Part shown: in pieces, positions 4,963 through 7,560 of the stretch | How the letters are laid out: each line of letters starts with the position of its first letter | How positions within the stretch are numbered: position 1 is the stretch's first letter | NCBI GenBank assembly: GCA_026396555.1 | Contig: JAPLWO010000089.1 | Span: 1 to 7,560, forward strand | DNA length: 7,560 bases | Reading direction: 5' to 3' | DNA from: Candidatus Magasanikiibacteriota bacterium | GTDB lineage: Bacteria; Patescibacteriota; Patescibacteriia; Magasanikbacterales; 2-02-FULL-50-9b | The notes under the pieces: model-generated | Told to the model about the DNA's origin: nothing | Seen by the model: only the letters and a program-made list of their open reading frames with translations | The model's database searches: none | Position numbers and translations under genes: made by a program

Positions 4963-7119
4963 TTATTGTGTAATATCTGCACCAATTTTATAGTTCGTGA
5001 AATACGCATCTGGAATGTCGTCAATTTGTTTTGCCCATGATGCGCCATAATATTTCGCTGCTAGATCAGCAGTCATAATCCAGCGCAGTGTACCATTTCC
5101 AGAAACTGCATAAACTTTAGGATCTGTCGTAATTTTAATCATACGTACACCTGGACGATACGTCACGTTTCCACCAATCGTAATTTGCCCGAGAGTTACA
5201 TCGCTCAATACTGTAATTGGCTCGTTCGTCGGAAACCAACTTGCAAATGTTTTCGCATTAGGAAAAACATATCGCTTCCCGTCTGCGCCACAATAATAAA
5301 CTGTTTTTCCACTGCCACGAATTAATGCATCCGCTTGGCACAAAGCTGATGCAGACGAAGTTGACAGTCCCCGATCAGCACCAATTGTAGTTGCGGCAGC
5401 AGTTGTTGCAGAAGGATTAAATGCTGGACCCAATTGATCAACAGGACCCGCAGGCGTTATCACAACCGGAGGAATCGAGACCCCAACACTTACATTTAAA
5501 ATGCCACAACCTGTAGTGCTTGATCCTGGACAAATTGAAATCGCTGAAGTGCCACTATTATTTCCTGCGCTTACAACCAAAACTGTTCCGGATGAATTAA
5601 GTGCTGCTGTAGCGACTGATGGATTGCTTATGGAACTAATTACGTTTGCAGTGCCACTGCCTCCGGTCACGGGCACAATAATACTTCCGCCCGCAGATAG
5701 TGAAATTGTGTTTTGACTAAATGTGATTGAGTTTATTGCAGTACCAACTGTAACATATACGTTTGCACACACGGCACCACTCGATGCTGAGCAAACAGAA
5801 ATAAGTGAGGTACCTGCTGCATTTCCAAACAATGAAAGTGAACTACTGCTCCCTGTGATACTCGCTGTCACAGTGGTTGGACTCGAATTTGATGAAATCA
5901 CATATCCGGTTCCAGTTCCACCCGACACGGTCACACTTGCCGTTGCACCCTGATTTACAGTTACCACATTCTGACTAAATGCCAGCGTAGTCGCAGATGC
6001 TGAGTTTTGAGTTGTTGTAAGTGACACGTTTAAATTTCCACAGGCAGAATTAACAGAAGTTGAGCATACAACAATAACCGTCGAACCTGCACTGTTGCCT
6101 CCCACAACGTTTACAACGGAACCGGTTATTGTCGCAAGCGCAACACTAGAATTCGAATTTGATGAAATAAAATAGCTTGAACCCGAACTTCCGACAATCG
6201 ATACAGCCTGTGTCAATCCTGGGATGAGTGAAAAATTATTTTGACTAAATGATAGTATATTCGAGGTATTCACTGTATTTATAATCGTCACTAATAAATC
6301 AGAGCAGTTCGAACTATTTTCAACTGAACAAACAGTAATTGCTGCAGTTCCTGGAGTATCGTTTCCATACAGCGTGAGGTAACCGCTCGTTCCCGCAAGG
6401 CTTGTTTGAACAGCTGCAGCATTTGAATTTGATTTGATCGAATATCCATTTACAGAGCCGCCATAAATAGAAATTGTTTTTGAGACGCGACTATTCAATG
6501 AAAAGTTATTTTGACTAAATGTAATTTGAGATTGACCTTGTGCGCCAACCGTCACAACAACTGATCCGCAGCCCGCACCAGCACCACACACCACTACAGT
6601 TCCCGATCCATTCGCAAGACCCGTAATGGTAAGTTGACTACCATTCACGGTCGATGCAATTGCTGACGTGGCGCTGTTTGAAGCGGTAATTAGAGTTGTC
6701 GATCCATTAATAATAGAATTTTGACCAATGGATAGCGTGATGTTTGTCTGCGATAACGTAAGCGAGCTTGCATACGTTGGCCATAAAATAGTTGGAGATT
6801 GAACGCCGCCAATCGTAATGTAAACCGGAGAATTTTGTGGAATTCCGTATCCACCGCTACTGATAACAGTTGTAAAATTTCCGCTTCCATCAGTAGTGCC
6901 AAATGCGATTGAACTAATTGAAGAGGAGCCTTGCGCTAAGAATGAAAGTTGCACATTACTACTCGGCGCACCTGTCACACGAACCTGAACTGCATCGCCG
7001 GAAACTGTTGTTAGTGCAAGCGTACTCGGAACAGCTGCAGACGCAACTGAGAGAAGTGAAAAAGTGCTGAGCAAAGTCGCCAAAAAAATCGATAACTTTT
7101 GTGTAAAGTGCATATGCAT
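4963..7119 (-). CDS. Secreted surface protein with five Ig-like repeats and CPR-type C-terminal module
   Basis: 718 aa, first gene of the minus-strand cluster. The N-terminus has a Sec signal peptide: basic K8, hydrophobic core 9-25, probable cleavage after ASA at residue 28. Residues 29-117 form a distinct beta-rich domain ending in TILWP. Five repeats of about 80-90 aa follow (118-192, 198-279, 287-369, 377-459, 463-547). Each opens with a version of FSQNNFSL, continues with ISSNSNxxVA and closes with a Cys pair (C-x5-C in the first, C-x7-C in the others) in a strand such as ITVCS...CSDLLVTI. This resembles bacterial Ig-like (Big_2-type) folds. A P/T/A/S-rich linker (548-591) leads to a C-terminal module (592-715) with two related halves. 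Composition is Ser/Thr/Gly/Asn-rich. There is no LPXTG motif, C-terminal TM or lipobox, so the mode of surface attachment is unknown. I chose ATG 7119; a second ATG at 7113 (MHMH) is equally possible. Likely an S-layer, adhesin or envelope protein; no enzymatic motif seen. Confidence 0.85.
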   Translation of the reverse strand: MHMHFTQKLSIFLATLLSTFSLLSVASAAVPSTLALTTVSGDAVQVRVTGAPSSNVQLSFLAQGSSSISSIAFGTTDGSGNFTTVISSGGYGIPQNSPVYITIGGVQSPTILWPTYASSLTLSQTNITLSIGQNSIINGSTTLITASNSATSAIASTVNGSQLTITGLANGSGTVVVCGAGAGCGSVVVTVGAQGQSQITFSQNNFSLNSRVSKTISIYGGSVNGYSIKSNSNAAAVQTSLAGTSGYLTLYGNDTPGTAAITVCSVENSSNCSDLLVTIINTVNTSNILSFSQNNFSLIPGLTQAVSIVGSSGSSYFISSNSNSSVALATITGSVVNVVGGNSAGSTVIVVCSTSVNSACGNLNVSLTTTQNSASATTLAFSQNVVTVNQGATASVTVSGGTGTGYVISSNSSPTTVTASITGSSSSLSLFGNAAGTSLISVCSASSGAVCANVYVTVGTAINSITFSQNTISLSAGGSIIVPVTGGSGTANVISSISNPSVATAALNSSGTVLVVSAGNNSGTSAISICPGSSTTGCGILNVSVGVSIPPVVITPAGPVDQLGPAFNPSATTAAATTIGADRGLSTSSASALCQADALIRGSGKTVYYCGADGKRYVFPNAKTFASWFPTNEPITVLSDVTLGQITIGGNVTYRPGVRMIKITTDPKVYAVSGNGTLRWIMTADLAAKYYGASWAKQIDDIPDAYFTNYKIGADITQ
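4981..5310 (-). repeat. Duplicated about 50-aa submodule at the C-terminus of the surface protein
   Basis: The C-terminal module contains two similar halves. Half A (residues about 604-657, bases 5310-5149) runs VYYCGADGKRYVFPN ... FASWF ... GNVTYRPG. Half B (residues about 663-713, bases 5133-4981) runs VYAVSGNGTLRWIM ... YGASW ... FTNYKIG. Both share V-Y, then G-(K/T)-x-R-(Y/W), an aromatic patch, and a final Y-(R/K)-x-G. A Cys pair (594 and 610) brackets the start of half A. I recall this module at the C-terminus of many CPR surface proteins. Its function is not known to me; cell-surface attachment is one possibility. Confidence 0.6.
5479..6768 (-). repeat. Array of five Ig-like domain repeats in the surface protein gene
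   Basis: Unit boundaries in bases, in order of translation: 6768-6544, 6528-6283, 6261-6013, 5991-5743 and 5733-5479. The first unit is the most diverged (LSQTNITL in place of FSQN, and a shorter C-x5-C pair). The four later units share the protein pattern F-S-Q-N, a Y/V-x-I-S/K-S-x-S-N/S core, a G-N-x-x-G-T segment and a C-x7-C pair. Cysteines fall at residues 178/184, 264/272, 352/360, 443/451 and 530/538, about 86-91 residues apart. Each pair probably forms a local disulfide clamping two adjacent strands, which is an inference from spacing. Confidence 0.85.
5711..6520 (-). repeat. Short near-identical DNA repeats at the FSQN codons
   Basis: The plus-strand string TTTTGACTAAAT occurs at 5711-5722, 6239-6250 and 6509-6520. 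A one-base variant, TTCTGACTAAAT, is at 5969-5980. Start-to-start spacing is 258, 270 and 270 bases. They encode the F-S-Q-N start of four Ig-like repeats. A second shared string, GAATTTGATGAAAT, is seen near 5885-5898 and 6155-6168, in the ISSNSN codons. This synonymous-level identity suggests that the repeats arose by fairly recent duplication or are homogenised by recombination. Confidence 0.8.
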
Positions 7120-7162
7120 ATATTACGATGGAACAAATTGCTTTGGTGCGATGATCTATTCT

Positions 7163-7171
7163 ATTTTACCA
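7163..7171 (-). promoter_or_regulatory. Extended -10 promoter element for the minus-strand gene cluster
   Basis: On the minus strand the sequence TGGTAAAAT carries the TG dinucleotide one base before a TAAAAT hexamer (5 of 6 to TATAAT), a sigma70 extended -10. At a 17-base spacing the -35 position reads TGGAAG (7186-7191), a poor match, as is usual with extended -10 promoters. Transcription would start near 7156, leaving a leader of roughly 36 bases before ATG 7119. The poor -35 overlaps the base just before the divergent gre start. It is the only convincing promoter-like signal I see for the seven-gene cluster. Confidence 0.4.
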
Positions 7172-7193
7172 TAATATGTTATCATCTTCCATT

Positions 7194-7560
7194 ATGCAGC
7201 TCCCGAAACGAAAGCCACCACAATTTACCGAAGTCGAAACAGATCCGCTCATGACGCAGGATAAATTTGATGCGCTTAAGAAAAATTTGGATTCATTGTT
7301 CGCAAGCCGTCCTGCGGTTGCAGTCGAAGTAAATCGACTTGCGCAAAATGGCGATTTTTCAGAAAATGCCGAATATCAACATGCAAAAGGTAAACTTCGT
7401 GGGATTAATCATGCGATTGAAAAATTGGAATATCAGCTGAGTCGCGCGGTGATTATTCGTCCTGGCGCGGCAGATAAAATTTCAATCGGACATTCGGTTA
7501 CTGTTCTAACTCCGGCGGGCGCTGAACGTACCTATCATATTTTAGGTTCAGCTGAAACGA
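7194..7560 (+). CDS. Transcription elongation factor GreA/GreB family, 3' end outside the window
   Basis: Binds RNA polymerase and inserts its coiled coil into the secondary channel, stimulating cleavage of backtracked RNA so that elongation resumes. The 122 codons visible have no stop. Residues 1-20 form a basic, proline-containing extension (MQLPKRKPPQF...). Residues about 21-93 match the N-terminal coiled-coil domain, including the tip motif NGDFSENAEY with acidic Asp54 and Glu57, which correspond to the catalytic Asp41 and Glu44 of E. coli GreA. From about residue 97 (ISIGHSVTVLTPAGAERTYHILG) the C-terminal RNA-polymerase-binding domain begins, and the window cuts it. GreA versus GreB cannot be decided here, so no symbol is given. 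The ATG at 7194 is the first in frame and has no Shine-Dalgarno (ATCTTCCATT precedes it). A weak CATAAT at 7170-7175 could serve as its -10. It is divergent from the surface-protein cluster across 74 bases. Confidence 0.93.
   Translation, partial: MQLPKRKPPQFTEVETDPLMTQDKFDALKKNLDSLFASRPAVAVEVNRLAQNGDFSENAEYQHAKGKLRGINHAIEKLEYQLSRAVIIRPGAADKISIGHSVTVLTPAGAERTYHILGSAET

Noticed and set aside
5501..5953. Two plus-strand open frames (5501-5716 and 5723-5953) with similar Val/Pro-rich products
   Set aside because: Their similarity to each other follows from the Ig-like repeats on the opposite strand; they are antisense echoes, not genes.
5711..6516. TTGACT strings on the plus strand as -35 promoter boxes
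   Set aside because: They are the complement of the AGT CAA codons in the repeats, and no -10 at proper spacing with a downstream plus-strand gene exists.
5711..6520. Regularly spaced direct repeats as a possible CRISPR array or operator set
   Set aside because: Spacing of 258-270 bases and repeat length of 12 do not fit CRISPR. The repeats sit in phase with FSQN codons of a protein repeat, and a coding explanation is enough.
1..7560. TGA read as glycine (Gracilibacteria/Absconditabacteria code)
   Set aside because: TGA ends the pyrophosphatase and the DUF1360-like gene at family-appropriate points, and no long gene contains in-frame TGA.
1..7560. Defence, phage, transposon or novel gene-cluster system
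   Set aside because: All eight genes have ordinary cellular or envelope roles or are single uncharacterised membrane proteins. No nuclease, integrase, transposase, terminal inverted repeats or structured array is seen.

Overview
The window reads like a chromosomal segment of a Candidatus Patescibacteria (CPR) bacterium, probably from the Parcubacteria side. This is an inference. It rests mainly on the first gene of the minus-strand cluster, a secreted beta-rich repeat protein. That protein has an N-terminal beta domain, Ig-like repeats and a C-terminal 'DGKRYVFPN...ITTDPKVYAV' module that I associate with CPR surface proteins. The genes are compact and nearly gapless, and none has a clear Shine-Dalgarno sequence. 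TGA ends two genes, so the code is the standard bacterial one and not the TGA=Gly code of Gracilibacteria/Absconditabacteria.

Layout: seven genes lie head to tail on the minus strand. In transcription order (right to left) they are: (1) the repeat surface protein, 7119-4963; (2) an exported cyclophilin-type peptidyl-prolyl isomerase lipoprotein, 4959-4327; (3) an aldo/keto reductase, 4321-3524; (4) a two-TM protein with an extracytoplasmic sensor-like domain and no kinase, 3496-2942; (5) an M3A (thimet oligopeptidase-like) zinc peptidase split by a one-base frameshift, 2940-1017; (6) a DUF1360-like membrane protein, 1006-560; (7) a family I inorganic pyrophosphatase, 518-6. Most gaps are 1-27 nt, with no recognisable terminator between genes, so a single transcript is plausible. 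On the plus strand, diverging from the cluster, the last 367 bases hold the start of a GreA/GreB-type elongation factor, cut by the window end. The only real intergenic region is the 74 bases between the divergent genes (7120-7193). It holds a good extended -10 (TGGTAAAAT) pointing toward the minus-strand cluster. No gene-free stretch exceeds 300 bases.

Functionally the set mixes surface/envelope work (repeat protein, PPIase lipoprotein, two membrane proteins) with housekeeping (peptide turnover, carbonyl reduction, pyrophosphate hydrolysis, transcription elongation). Surface protein and exported PPIase could be linked through extracytoplasmic folding, but that is speculative. I see no tRNA, rRNA, CRISPR array, insertion sequence, phage gene or defence system. 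The most notable features are the frameshifted M3 peptidase, the architecture of the surface protein (five repeats, each with a closely spaced cysteine pair, plus a duplicated C-terminal module), the lone sensor-like protein, and the uniform lack of Shine-Dalgarno sites.
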